The translations under genes were made by a program, and so were the position numbers. Of a stretch of 64,000 nucleotides of DNA, positions 16,648 through 24,353 are shown piece by piece; the stretch's first letter is position 1, and each line of letters begins with the position of its first letter. A model generated the notes under the pieces. The model saw only the letters and a program-made list of their open reading frames with translations. It was not told where the DNA came from and ran no database searches. The stretch covers positions 558,001 through 622,000 of the forward strand of contig NZ_CCSE01000001.1 of assembly GCF_000756715.1 (NCBI RefSeq), in the 5' to 3' direction. The DNA is from Jeotgalicoccus saudimassiliensis. GTDB taxonomy: Bacteria > Bacillota > Bacilli > Staphylococcales > Salinicoccaceae.

Positions 16648-19467
16648 ATGAGATACCTTCAGGGAATCATTTCATACGTGACTTTAAAATATAATATGCC
16701 GGTTGTCTCAAGACACATTCTGAAATTAAGTCTGTCGAAGAAAATCGGAGGTCAGGAACCGGGCTTAAGTTTCTTTCTGCGTAAGTCCGAGCATTTAACA
16801 CTGATGGATTTGATAGACAACATGCGTCTCCAAAATGATTACGAGGCGTATTTAAAGGCGCTTATTTTACGTCACGAAAAGAATTACAAGGGTTCTCTTG
16901 AAATGGTAGCAAATGACCGTAATAAGGCTCTCGTGCCTTTTAAGACTAAGTTATATTATAATTTGAAGCGTTATGATGATATAGTACACATTGCAGACTC
17001 AGGGCATGATGTACTCGCTGAACTGACAGAAGAACAGCAGCTGGTCATTGTGCGCAACTTAATGAAAAACAATCAATATGAATCAATTGAAAAAATGATT
17101 GAGCGGACCAGTAAGAATAAAATGCAGCTTGAAGAGCTGTATCACCAGGAAAAAGATGATTTATATTATCAGTATTCATGGTCTCAGTACCGGACGATGA
17201 TACTGGAAGACATCGACCCGAATGCACCATTTTCAGAAATTAAAGTTGCAATAGATGCAACTGACGATAATATGCGCGATTTGGGATATGTGCTGGTTAT
17301 AAATAATTACTTTGTCAAAGAGCAGAATCTCGATGATTTGAATCAATTATTTGTAGATTATATTAATAACAATGAAAAACTTTTTAAATACATAGATCCG
17401 ATAGCAGTGGATACGCTGGACTTTAATTTAAGCGCCAATGACAAGAAATCCGACCGGCTGCAGAACCTGCTGAATTATTATCATTTCGGCAAAGGGACTA
17501 AAATGCTCATGAATAAAATCATGAAGCTGCTCCCGGAAGTTACACTCAACGCTCAGCATATAATGAGTATCAGAAGACTGGTGCTGGACGGGCATTTAAA
17601 TTTCAATGATTCAGTGATTAAAAAGATGTTTAATTCCGATAAGCGTCTGGAAAATGTCTTTCACAGTGCGACACTCTTTATAGATGAAGAGACCCGTTCA
17701 ATGACTGATAAGTTTGTACATCACAATTTCAGTACAAGAGAACGCACCAGAATTTATAATACTGTAATTAATCAGCTGCAGCGCGTGAATAAGCGTTATG
17801 AGCTTCCGTTTTATATATTTTCCTATCTTGAAAAAACAGCAGCCAGGAAACAAAATCATACTTATATACTGGCACGATTTTATGCAACTGAAGATCAAAA
17901 AGAAAAGCTGAACAGTCTGATATTATCAAACACATTGGATAAGCAGTTAAAAATACATATTAACTTATCAATGTATCTGTTCAATTTAAAAATGTATGCC
18001 TGCTCACTGCAGCATGCACGGGAAGCTTATAATATAAAACCGAGCAATGCAGATGTGCTTCGTTCATTAATCCGTTCACATCATGTCATGGGGAACATAG
18101 ATGAAAGATATAAAATGCTGCAGGAAATGAGAAAGCAGTTTCCGTCCAGAGTCTATCCCGGAGAATTTTTAATGGCGGAACAAGAGCATGAGCTTTTCCA
18201 CAGTGAATGGCAGCCTAAACCGCTGACTGATGATATTGTCTATAAAGATGACGGTAAAACAGTGCTGTTCGTACTGAATAAGGCAATGCCTGCTATTAAT
18301 GGCTATACCATCCGTACGAATGAAATCGTTTCAAGAGTGCGGGATTACGGCTACCGTCCTGTCGCAACATCAAGACTTGGCTGGTCCCCGGAACATGAGA
18401 ATTACACTAAACCGGGGCTGGATGAAGGGGATTACCGAACTTACTATATAGATAAGTCGGATAAATATTTAACAAACCGTACACCGATGAGAAAGTACTT
18501 CAATGTTTATAAAGAGGAATTATTAAAAATCGTGCTGAAAGAAAAACCGGCGGTAATACACGCTGCGTCAAATTTTCAAAATGCACTGCCTGCAATTCGT
18601 CTCGGCAATCAGATGAATATTAAAACGATTTATGAAGTCCGCGGTCTGTGGCATCATACGCAGACTTCAAAAGTACCTGAGTTCTTTAATTCGGACCGTT
18701 TTAATATGCAGGAACAATATGAAATATTGTGCTGTGAGTATGCGGATGAAGTAATCGTAATCAGTGAAAGCTTAAGAGAATATTTAATATTAAAAGGTAT
18801 TAAAGCAGAGAAAATTACTGTGCTGCCTAACGGGGTGGACAGTGAAGTGCTGTCACCTCTTGAGAAATCTAATGATATTCTTGAGCGCTATCAGCTTGAA
18901 GACAGTATTGTGTTAGGTTTTATCGGATCAATTACTAACTATGAAGGCATTGAACTGATTATCGATGCTGTAGAAGCGCTGAACAGCACCGGTGAGTATA
19001 AGCAGCGCTTTAAACTGCTCGTAGTGGGCGATGGGCAGCACCGTGCCACCCTGCAGCGTAAAGTTCTCAATCAGAACTTAAGCGAAGATATTATTTTTAC
19101 AGGGAAAGTGCCGTTTGAGACGGTTAAAGATTATTATTCTGTAATTGATATTGCGCCATTTCCGCGTCAGGATAAGCTGGTTTGCCAGCTTGTAACACCG
19201 ATTAAAACATATGAAGCAATGGCAATGGGGAAACGCGTTATTGTCAGCGATGTTAATGCATTGAAAGAAATGGTTATCGATCAGGTGAACGGTGTGTACT
19301 TCGAAGCCGATAATCAGGAAGCATTTGAAGAAGCGGTAATCAGTGTACTTAACAACGATTCAATCGGTGAATCCGCACGCGAGTGGGTTGTGGATAACCG
19401 TGACTGGTCAGTATTGCTTAAAAAACTTGCAAAAGTCTATGAAAAAATGGATATTAAAGCAAATTAA
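16648..19467 (+). CDS. Large two-part protein: helical repeat region plus GT4-type glycosyltransferase
   Basis: This is a 939-aa protein. The first 530 residues are predicted helical and TPR-like, without recognisable catalysis. The C-terminal 400 residues are a GT-B glycosyltransferase: donor-side DGKTVLFVLNKAMP start, VLPNGVDSEVL, LGFIGSITNYEGIELI, VVGDGQHR, and the acceptor-end EX7E-type EAMAMGKRVIVSDVNALKE from E856. It probably transfers a sugar in polymer assembly. ATG 16648 is chosen because TAGGAG lies 8 nt upstream; an in-frame codon at 16606 has no ribosome binding site. There is no signal peptide. It follows the export genes and ends at a strong terminator facing a convergent gene. 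Confidence 0.85.
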   Translation: MRYLQGIISYVTLKYNMPVVSRHILKLSLSKKIGGQEPGLSFFLRKSEHLTLMDLIDNMRLQNDYEAYLKALILRHEKNYKGSLEMVANDRNKALVPFKTKLYYNLKRYDDIVHIADSGHDVLAELTEEQQLVIVRNLMKNNQYESIEKMIERTSKNKMQLEELYHQEKDDLYYQYSWSQYRTMILEDIDPNAPFSEIKVAIDATDDNMRDLGYVLVINNYFVKEQNLDDLNQLFVDYINNNEKLFKYIDPIAVDTLDFNLSANDKKSDRLQNLLNYYHFGKGTKMLMNKIMKLLPEVTLNAQHIMSIRRLVLDGHLNFNDSVIKKMFNSDKRLENVFHSATLFIDEETRSMTDKFVHHNFSTRERTRIYNTVINQLQRVNKRYELPFYIFSYLEKTAARKQNHTYILARFYATEDQKEKLNSLILSNTLDKQLKIHINLSMYLFNLKMYACSLQHAREAYNIKPSNADVLRSLIRSHHVMGNIDERYKMLQEMRKQFPSRVYPGEFLMAEQEHELFHSEWQPKPLTDDIVYKDDGKTVLFVLNKAMPAINGYTIRTNEIVSRVRDYGYRPVATSRLGWSPEHENYTKPGLDEGDYRTYYIDKSDKYLTNRTPMRKYFNVYKEELLKIVLKEKPAVIHAASNFQNALPAIRLGNQMNIKTIYEVRGLWHHTQTSKVPEFFNSDRFNMQEQYEILCCEYADEVIVISESLREYLILKGIKAEKITVLPNGVDSEVLSPLEKSNDILERYQLEDSIVLGFIGSITNYEGIELIIDAVEALNSTGEYKQRFKLLVVGDGQHRATLQRKVLNQNLSEDIIFTGKVPFETVKDYYSVIDIAPFPRQDKLVCQLVTPIKTYEAMAMGKRVIVSDVNALKEMVIDQVNGVYFEADNQEAFEEAVISVLNNDSIGESAREWVVDNRDWSVLLKKLAKVYEKMDIKAN

Positions 19468-19499
19468 AAAAGAGCTGCACAAAAGTGCGCTCTTTTTTT
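19468..19499. terminator. Bidirectional terminator
   Basis: AAAAGAGC/GCTCTTTT with an inner GCAC/GTGC helix and an AAAA loop, followed by T7. It separates two convergent genes. Confidence 0.88.
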
Positions 19500-20697
19500 A
19501 TTGCTTCAGGAAATTTATATAATTTTGAATGCCTGAAGATGCCTGAGTGATAACCTGCTGGTTTTGATTTACAAAATCGGTTAATTCTTCTTTTGGCATA
19601 TCTTCCAATAATGACAGCGATAGTTCAATTAACTCTTCTCGTTTAATATAGGGTGCTGTCATTTCCTCTTCCTGATAAACATTCAAATTTTTAAATCCTT
19701 CTGGATATTTGTAAGGATTGCCGACAAAGCCTTTAATATTCATACGAGCTAAAATTAACAGCAGCATCCATTCACCTGTTTTACCAGGTATTTCTGCATA
19801 TTCAGCAATATTTCCACTTTTTGATATACTTCCAGGCTGGTATTCATATGTCTGTGAAAATCTCGGTTTAACACTTTCCGTATCAGGTGTGACTCTGATT
19901 CGGTACTTGCCGCCTTCATCGAGTTTAAACTGACAGTATCTGGAGTCCGTCTTGTGAGACTTTTTATAAGGATGACCATCTTTATACAGTTCGTAGACGT
20001 AATGTCTCGGTTCAATATAGTTCATGTAAACAGATAGAATATCATCTTCCAGCTTCTCATCAAAGAGCAGCTGGTTTTCATAGTTGTCGGAATTAAACTT
20101 TCTCAGCTGCTGGACGATACTGTCGTATGCTTCTATAGGAGCATTAAAGATATCTTTTATATTTGTATTATCAGCACTGATGACCAGTTTATTGCCGATA
20201 CTGTTATAGAGCAATTCATACATGCCTTTTATAAAATCATCATGTTCATTGCCGGGTGTTACATTAAGAAGAATGATCTGCTCGTAAAAGCTTGTCAGTT
20301 CAATAATTTTGTCCAGATGTTTTTTCAATGCTTTGAACTGATCTATTTTACGCAGGTCTTCATATTCTATTTTCTCATCGATAAGTTCAAATGATTCTCT
20401 GTTAAAGTATGAACCGTTATATTTTACAAGCGGATTCAGTTCGCTTAAAAGGTCTATCATTAATACTTCTGAACGGGATTCCTGGAGCTTGGCTAGATTC
20501 GCTTTATTTAAATCTCTGTGAGCTTTAGAAATTTCAACGATATCAGATGTATTTATATCCTTCATAGAAACGGGATAGGGTTTAGAAAGAAGAGAAAGGA
20601 AACTCTGTCCTGAAACAAAAATATTCACGTCATACGGAAAATTTCTGAATTCCGTTAAGCGGCTGGCGAAAGTGCTGCCTATTATATCAATTTTCAT
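19498..20697 (-). CDS. DUF6270-like protein of the polymer island
   Basis: This 399-aa protein opens with MKIDIIGSTFASRLTEF, similar to the IxIIGSCxxRD start of DUF6270 proteins, which are SGNH-hydrolase-like and common in polysaccharide loci. The segment NVTPGNEHDD and a C-terminal helical bundle are also visible. I see no further motif that fixes the reaction. Acyl transfer or esterase action on the polymer is possible from the fold alone, and the family's Cys is Thr here. The start at 20697 follows GAGGTG by 7 nt. It is the only minus-strand gene within the island and shares a divergent promoter region with the next gene. Confidence 0.6.
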   Translation of the reverse strand: MKIDIIGSTFASRLTEFRNFPYDVNIFVSGQSFLSLLSKPYPVSMKDINTSDIVEISKAHRDLNKANLAKLQESRSEVLMIDLLSELNPLVKYNGSYFNRESFELIDEKIEYEDLRKIDQFKALKKHLDKIIELTSFYEQIILLNVTPGNEHDDFIKGMYELLYNSIGNKLVISADNTNIKDIFNAPIEAYDSIVQQLRKFNSDNYENQLLFDEKLEDDILSVYMNYIEPRHYVYELYKDGHPYKKSHKTDSRYCQFKLDEGGKYRIRVTPDTESVKPRFSQTYEYQPGSISKSGNIAEYAEIPGKTGEWMLLLILARMNIKGFVGNPYKYPEGFKNLNVYQEEEMTAPYIKREELIELSLSLLEDMPKEELTDFVNQNQQVITQASSGIQNYINFLKQ

Positions 20698-20729
20698 TAA
20701 TTTGCACCTCAAGATTTTTCTTAGAATGT

Positions 20730-20758
20730 TTTCTATTTTATTGCCTTAATAGTATAAT
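20730..20758 (+). promoter_or_regulatory. Probable promoter of the chain-length / dehydrogenase operon
   Basis: A perfect TATAAT is at 20753-20758, with a weak -35 (TTTCTA, 20730-20735) at 17 nt. It lies 33 nt before the Wzz-like gene. Confidence 0.45.
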
Positions 20759-20790
20759 ATAGAATGAATCAATTATAAGGAGTCGGCGTG

Positions 20791-21312
20791 ATGTATTTTA
20801 TAAAGAAAAACTTACTTAATATTATCATCTGTGTGTTAGCATTTGGCGTGATTGGTACCGCTGTGAATTTCTTCATACCACCGGCCGGTACAACGTACGA
20901 AGAATATTATACATTAGAAAGCGGTCTGGAACCAAATTCAATTGCAAATTTAAATATTCAGTTAAATGAAACGGTTAATAATGTATCAGATAATATTAGA
21001 GTAGCAAGTGTTGAAGGACAGTCTGGCTCTGATATGCTGAAACTTGTTATCGGCACCGAGAGCGGTATAAATTACAACTCAATTCATGCTCAGGCAATGG
21101 ACATTATTGCCGGTGAAGGTATAGTGACTGCTGACAGTGCAGGGCTGAATACGTTTGAAACGCCCAACACTGCACTTAAACTGATTATAATTTTTATATC
21201 ATTATTAATCGGTGCTGCAGCTGGTATAATTATTGCGCTGAATAACAGAAATATAAGTACTGAAGAAGATATTCAGCACTATCTTGGAGAAAGAACACTG
21301 GGTACTTTCTAG
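20791..21312 (+). CDS. Wzz/CapA-like chain-length determinant / kinase activator
   Basis: This 173-aa protein has two membrane helices (about 8-28 and 131-151) bracketing a roughly 100-residue extracellular domain, the layout of Wzz/CapA/YwqC polysaccharide co-polymerases. The short cytoplasmic tail (EDIQHYLGERTLGTF) matches the site where these proteins contact the cognate BY-kinase. That kinase-like protein follows 7 bp later, but it lacks a working P-loop. The extracellular part is shorter than in CapA. ATG 20791 is chosen with AAGGAG 8 nt upstream. Confidence 0.78.
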   Translation: MYFIKKNLLNIIICVLAFGVIGTAVNFFIPPAGTTYEEYYTLESGLEPNSIANLNIQLNETVNNVSDNIRVASVEGQSGSDMLKLVIGTESGINYNSIHAQAMDIIAGEGIVTADSAGLNTFETPNTALKLIIIFISLLIGAAAGIIIALNNRNISTEEDIQHYLGERTLGTF

Positions 21313-21319
21313 GAGTGAT

Positions 21320-21952
21320 ATGATGAACGAAAATGAAGAAAGATTAATGGACTTTAACGAAGATGTTATAAATAAATTGTATGATACAGCAATTGCCATC
21401 AGAAATGAAAACCACGACAACCCGAACAACAAAACATTGTTCTCTTCAGTGGATCAGGGGATGGCGACAGTAGAAGCGGCAATGCATATCGCATATATAC
21501 TGACGGAACTTAAAGACAAAGTGCTGGTCGTCAATCTCGACAGCAGCAGTACCGAAAAAATTGAAAGTTACATTCATTCAAAAGCAAAACCGAATTTGTT
21601 CACAACTTTAAGTACGTCCATGTTCCTAAGTGAAGCAATTCAGCATTCTAAATATGAAAAACTGGATATTATTCATGTTGAAGATATGGCAGAAGAAGAA
21701 CTGATGAAGCAATTCAGTCAGTATAATGTGCTGTCCAAATTGAGTCCGCTGAAAAGTTATTATAATCACATTTTTCTTATCGGTCCGGAATTTCAAAGTA
21801 TGGAAAATTATGGACCGATTTTAGAGCTTGCTGACAGTGCGGTCACTGTAATAAGTTCGAAAAAGAATGACAGACATGAATTAAATCACTATTTACAAAA
21901 AATTAACCTTTTTAATGTAAAAAGTTTTGGTATACTAAGAAAAGCAGATTAA
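21320..21952 (+). CDS. CapB/YwqD-like BY-kinase homologue with degenerate P-loop
   Basis: This is a 210-aa protein with the BY-kinase/MinD-like fold order: an ENEERLMDFNEDVINKLYDTAIAIR segment like the YRTLRTNI entry helix, LFSSVDQGMATVEAAMHIAY where Walker A should be, VLVVNLDSSS as Walker A', and FLIGPEF/AVTVISS strands. The Walker A position reads DQGMAT (45-50) instead of GEGKST, so the ATP-binding Lys is absent, and there is no tyrosine cluster at the C-terminus. It is probably a non-catalytic partner of the Wzz-like protein. AGGAG lies before the ATG ATG pair at 21320/21323. Confidence 0.75.
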   Translation: MMNENEERLMDFNEDVINKLYDTAIAIRNENHDNPNNKTLFSSVDQGMATVEAAMHIAYILTELKDKVLVVNLDSSSTEKIESYIHSKAKPNLFTTLSTSMFLSEAIQHSKYEKLDIIHVEDMAEEELMKQFSQYNVLSKLSPLKSYYNHIFLIGPEFQSMENYGPILELADSAVTVISSKKNDRHELNHYLQKINLFNVKSFGILRKAD

Positions 21953-21983
21953 ATTTATTTAAGAAAAGGTAGGGTGTTTCAGA

Positions 21984-23237
21984 GTGAAACTAACAACAAT
22001 CGGATTAGGATATATCGGTTTACCAACTTCAATCATGTTCGCAAAACATGGCGTAGATGTAGTTGGTGTCGATATTAAACAGGAAGCAGTAGATATGCTT
22101 AATGGAGGACAAATCCACATCGAAGAGCCTGGTTTACAGGATGCACTGGAAGAAGTGCTTGAAACTGGTAAATTCAGAGCATCAACGACTGCTGAAGAAG
22201 CAGATGCATACATTATTGCTGTACCTACACCAAACAAAAACGATGAGTACAAGTCAGCAGACATCTCTATCGTAATGAGCGGTGTTGAGTCAATCGTTCC
22301 ACTACTTAAAAAAGGTGATACGGTAATCGTTGAATCAACAATTGCACCCCGTACTATGGATGACCATGTGGCACCTTACCTTGAAGAGCAAGGGTTTAAA
22401 ATTGGAGAAGACATTTACTTAGTACATTGTCCTGAGCGTGTACTGCCGGGTCAGATTATGCACGAACTTGTTTATAACAACCGTATTGTCGGCGGGATGA
22501 CCCCTCAATGTGTTGAAGCTGGTAAAAAAGTGTACGGTACATTTGTACAGGGTGAAATGATTGAGACAAACGCTAAGACAGCGGAAATGTCTAAATTGAT
22601 GGAGAATACTTATCGCGACGTGAATATTGCACTAGCGAATGAACTTGCAATGATTTGTAACCGTCTGGATATTAACGTACATGAAGTAATTGAAATGGCT
22701 AACAAGCATCCGCGTGTTAACCTGCACACACCGGGACCTGGTGTCGGCGGACACTGCCTGGCTGTAGATCCTTACTTCATTATTGCTGAAGCGCCGGAAG
22801 AATCTCCGTTAATTCAGTTATCAAGATCAATCAACGTGTCTATGCCTGAATATGTAGTGAACATTACTAAAAAAATGCTGTCTAAACTGAATGGCAACAA
22901 AGTAACTGTTTTCGGTTTAACATATAAAGGTGATGTGGATGATATCCGTGAATCACCAGCGTTTGATATTTACGAACTGCTTCGTAAAGAAGAAGGACTG
23001 GAAGTAAATACTTACGATCCGCACGTGAAAATGGACTTTGTTGAGAAAGATATGAAGTCTGCAGTGACTGATTCTTCATTAGTATTAGTATTAAGTGACC
23101 ATAGTGAGTTCAAAATCTTAACTGATAACGATTTTGAAACAATGAAAGACAAAGTGATCTTTGATACTAAGAATGTAGTACCTAATAACTTCTCTGAAGT
23201 GCAATACTTCAACTACGGTAATATTCAAAAATTCTAG
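21984..23237 (+). CDS. wecC: UDP-N-acetyl-D-mannosamine dehydrogenase (WecC/CapO type)
   Basis: This 417-aa protein has an N-terminal Rossmann domain (TIGLGYIGLPTS), the conserved CPERVLPG, and the catalytic GPGVGGHCLAVDPYFI with Cys258. It oxidises UDP-ManNAc in two steps to UDP-ManNAcA using NAD. The CPERVLPG and AVDPYF variants point to the ManNAc rather than the glucose enzyme. It supplies the uronic acid on which the lyase/epimerase and amide-forming enzymes downstream could act. A 2-epimerase that makes UDP-ManNAc is not in the window. The start is GTG 21984 with AGGTAGGG 9 nt upstream. A terminator follows. Confidence 0.9.
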   Translation: MKLTTIGLGYIGLPTSIMFAKHGVDVVGVDIKQEAVDMLNGGQIHIEEPGLQDALEEVLETGKFRASTTAEEADAYIIAVPTPNKNDEYKSADISIVMSGVESIVPLLKKGDTVIVESTIAPRTMDDHVAPYLEEQGFKIGEDIYLVHCPERVLPGQIMHELVYNNRIVGGMTPQCVEAGKKVYGTFVQGEMIETNAKTAEMSKLMENTYRDVNIALANELAMICNRLDINVHEVIEMANKHPRVNLHTPGPGVGGHCLAVDPYFIIAEAPEESPLIQLSRSINVSMPEYVVNITKKMLSKLNGNKVTVFGLTYKGDVDDIRESPAFDIYELLRKEEGLEVNTYDPHVKMDFVEKDMKSAVTDSSLVLVLSDHSEFKILTDNDFETMKDKVIFDTKNVVPNNFSEVQYFNYGNIQKF

Positions 23238-23253
23238 TATAAATATAAATATA

Positions 23254-23304
23254 AAAACTGTAGACAAAGTTAATAGCTGACCTGTCTGCAGTTTTCTTTT
23301 TTTT
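23254..23304 (+). terminator. Terminator after the UDP-ManNAc dehydrogenase
   Basis: AAAACTG-TAGACA pairs with TGTCTGCAGTTTT (one G-T pair), followed by CTTTTTTTT. Confidence 0.87.
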
Positions 23305-23338
23305 ATAATTTAATAATACATAAATGCGGGGTAGAGAA

Positions 23339-24343
23339 ATGGAACATAAATTAGATAAATTTTTAAGACATGTTAAAGAATTTGATGTCAGTCATTACGT
23401 ATGGATTTATGAAAAGGGGAACAAACCTTTACTGCAGTCAGTACAGTCAATGAAAAAACTTGGAGAACTGAAAGATTATCAGAAACAGATTATGCGTGTC
23501 CTGGCTCACAGAAAAGCGGATAAGAAAGATTACTACTATTTGGAGTATGAGGGCAATGAACTGGGCTGGGCTGAATTAAAAACATCTATTGTTGTTTACT
23601 CAAAGCCGCGTGAACATGTAAGACTTGATCTTGATAAATTTATGCAGGAACAGGACAAACAAATCTTCGTTGTAGCTAAAAATAACTTAAGTCTGTTAAA
23701 AGACCAAATGCTCGATTCCAGATTTATTATGATTAAAGACGGGATTGAATATGAGGCGCTGTTTAAAAAACATCGTCTGCAAGGCTGGTTCTCTTCGGAT
23801 ACGCTGGTGCGCTCTGAAAGAGCAAAAATTAATGTAACTGGCTATACCGACGACTTTAAATTATATGAATTTAATAACCTGACATCTGAAGTGCGTGTTG
23901 ATGAAACAAAAATATATCCGATTACTATTGTGCATATGTTCAGAGATATAAATCTGGCTAAAGTTAAAACAGGCATGGGCAATTACTGGACAGATATGAG
24001 TCAGCTGAAATATGACAAGGAAAGTCTTCCGGAATATGAACCGCCATATACTTTTGACGAAACAGTCGTGTATGATTTGATTCAGAATGTCTCAGAAGAA
24101 CGTAAAATGACAAAAGCGCTGGTTGAACGTCTGAAAAGCCAGTTCAGAGATACAGATATTGAAATCGAGCCTTCTAACACTGAAGAAGTAAATGACTTAA
24201 TTGTCGATAAGGATATCGAACTGCTGCAGGAAGAATTGGCAGCTGAAAAAGAAAAGCGTAAAAATATTGAAAGCAGATATAATAATCTTAAAAAATCGTT
24301 CTTCGGCAAACTGCAGACTAAATACTGGAAAATGAGAAAGTAG
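23339..24343 (+). CDS. GW/SH3-like repeat protein with C-terminal coiled coil (module A)
   Basis: This 334-aa protein has no signal peptide. Two GW-like (SH3_8) units are visible: one near residues 60-90 (YYYLEYEGNELGWAEL) and one near 125-165 (YEALFKKHRLQGWFSS), plus a third weaker unit ending NYWTDMSQ. The last 70 residues are charged and coiled-coil-like. GW units normally bind wall polymers outside the cell, so a cytoplasmic version next to glycosyltransferases may be a scaffold. It is paralogous in layout to the protein at 30406. ATG 23339 is chosen because GGGGT lies 6 nt upstream; the ATG at 23324 has no ribosome binding site. It ends 10 bp before the next gene. Confidence 0.65.
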   Translation: MEHKLDKFLRHVKEFDVSHYVWIYEKGNKPLLQSVQSMKKLGELKDYQKQIMRVLAHRKADKKDYYYLEYEGNELGWAELKTSIVVYSKPREHVRLDLDKFMQEQDKQIFVVAKNNLSLLKDQMLDSRFIMIKDGIEYEALFKKHRLQGWFSSDTLVRSERAKINVTGYTDDFKLYEFNNLTSEVRVDETKIYPITIVHMFRDINLAKVKTGMGNYWTDMSQLKYDKESLPEYEPPYTFDETVVYDLIQNVSEERKMTKALVERLKSQFRDTDIEIEPSNTEEVNDLIVDKDIELLQEELAAEKEKRKNIESRYNNLKKSFFGKLQTKYWKMRK

Positions 24344-24353
24344 GTGTCTTGTA

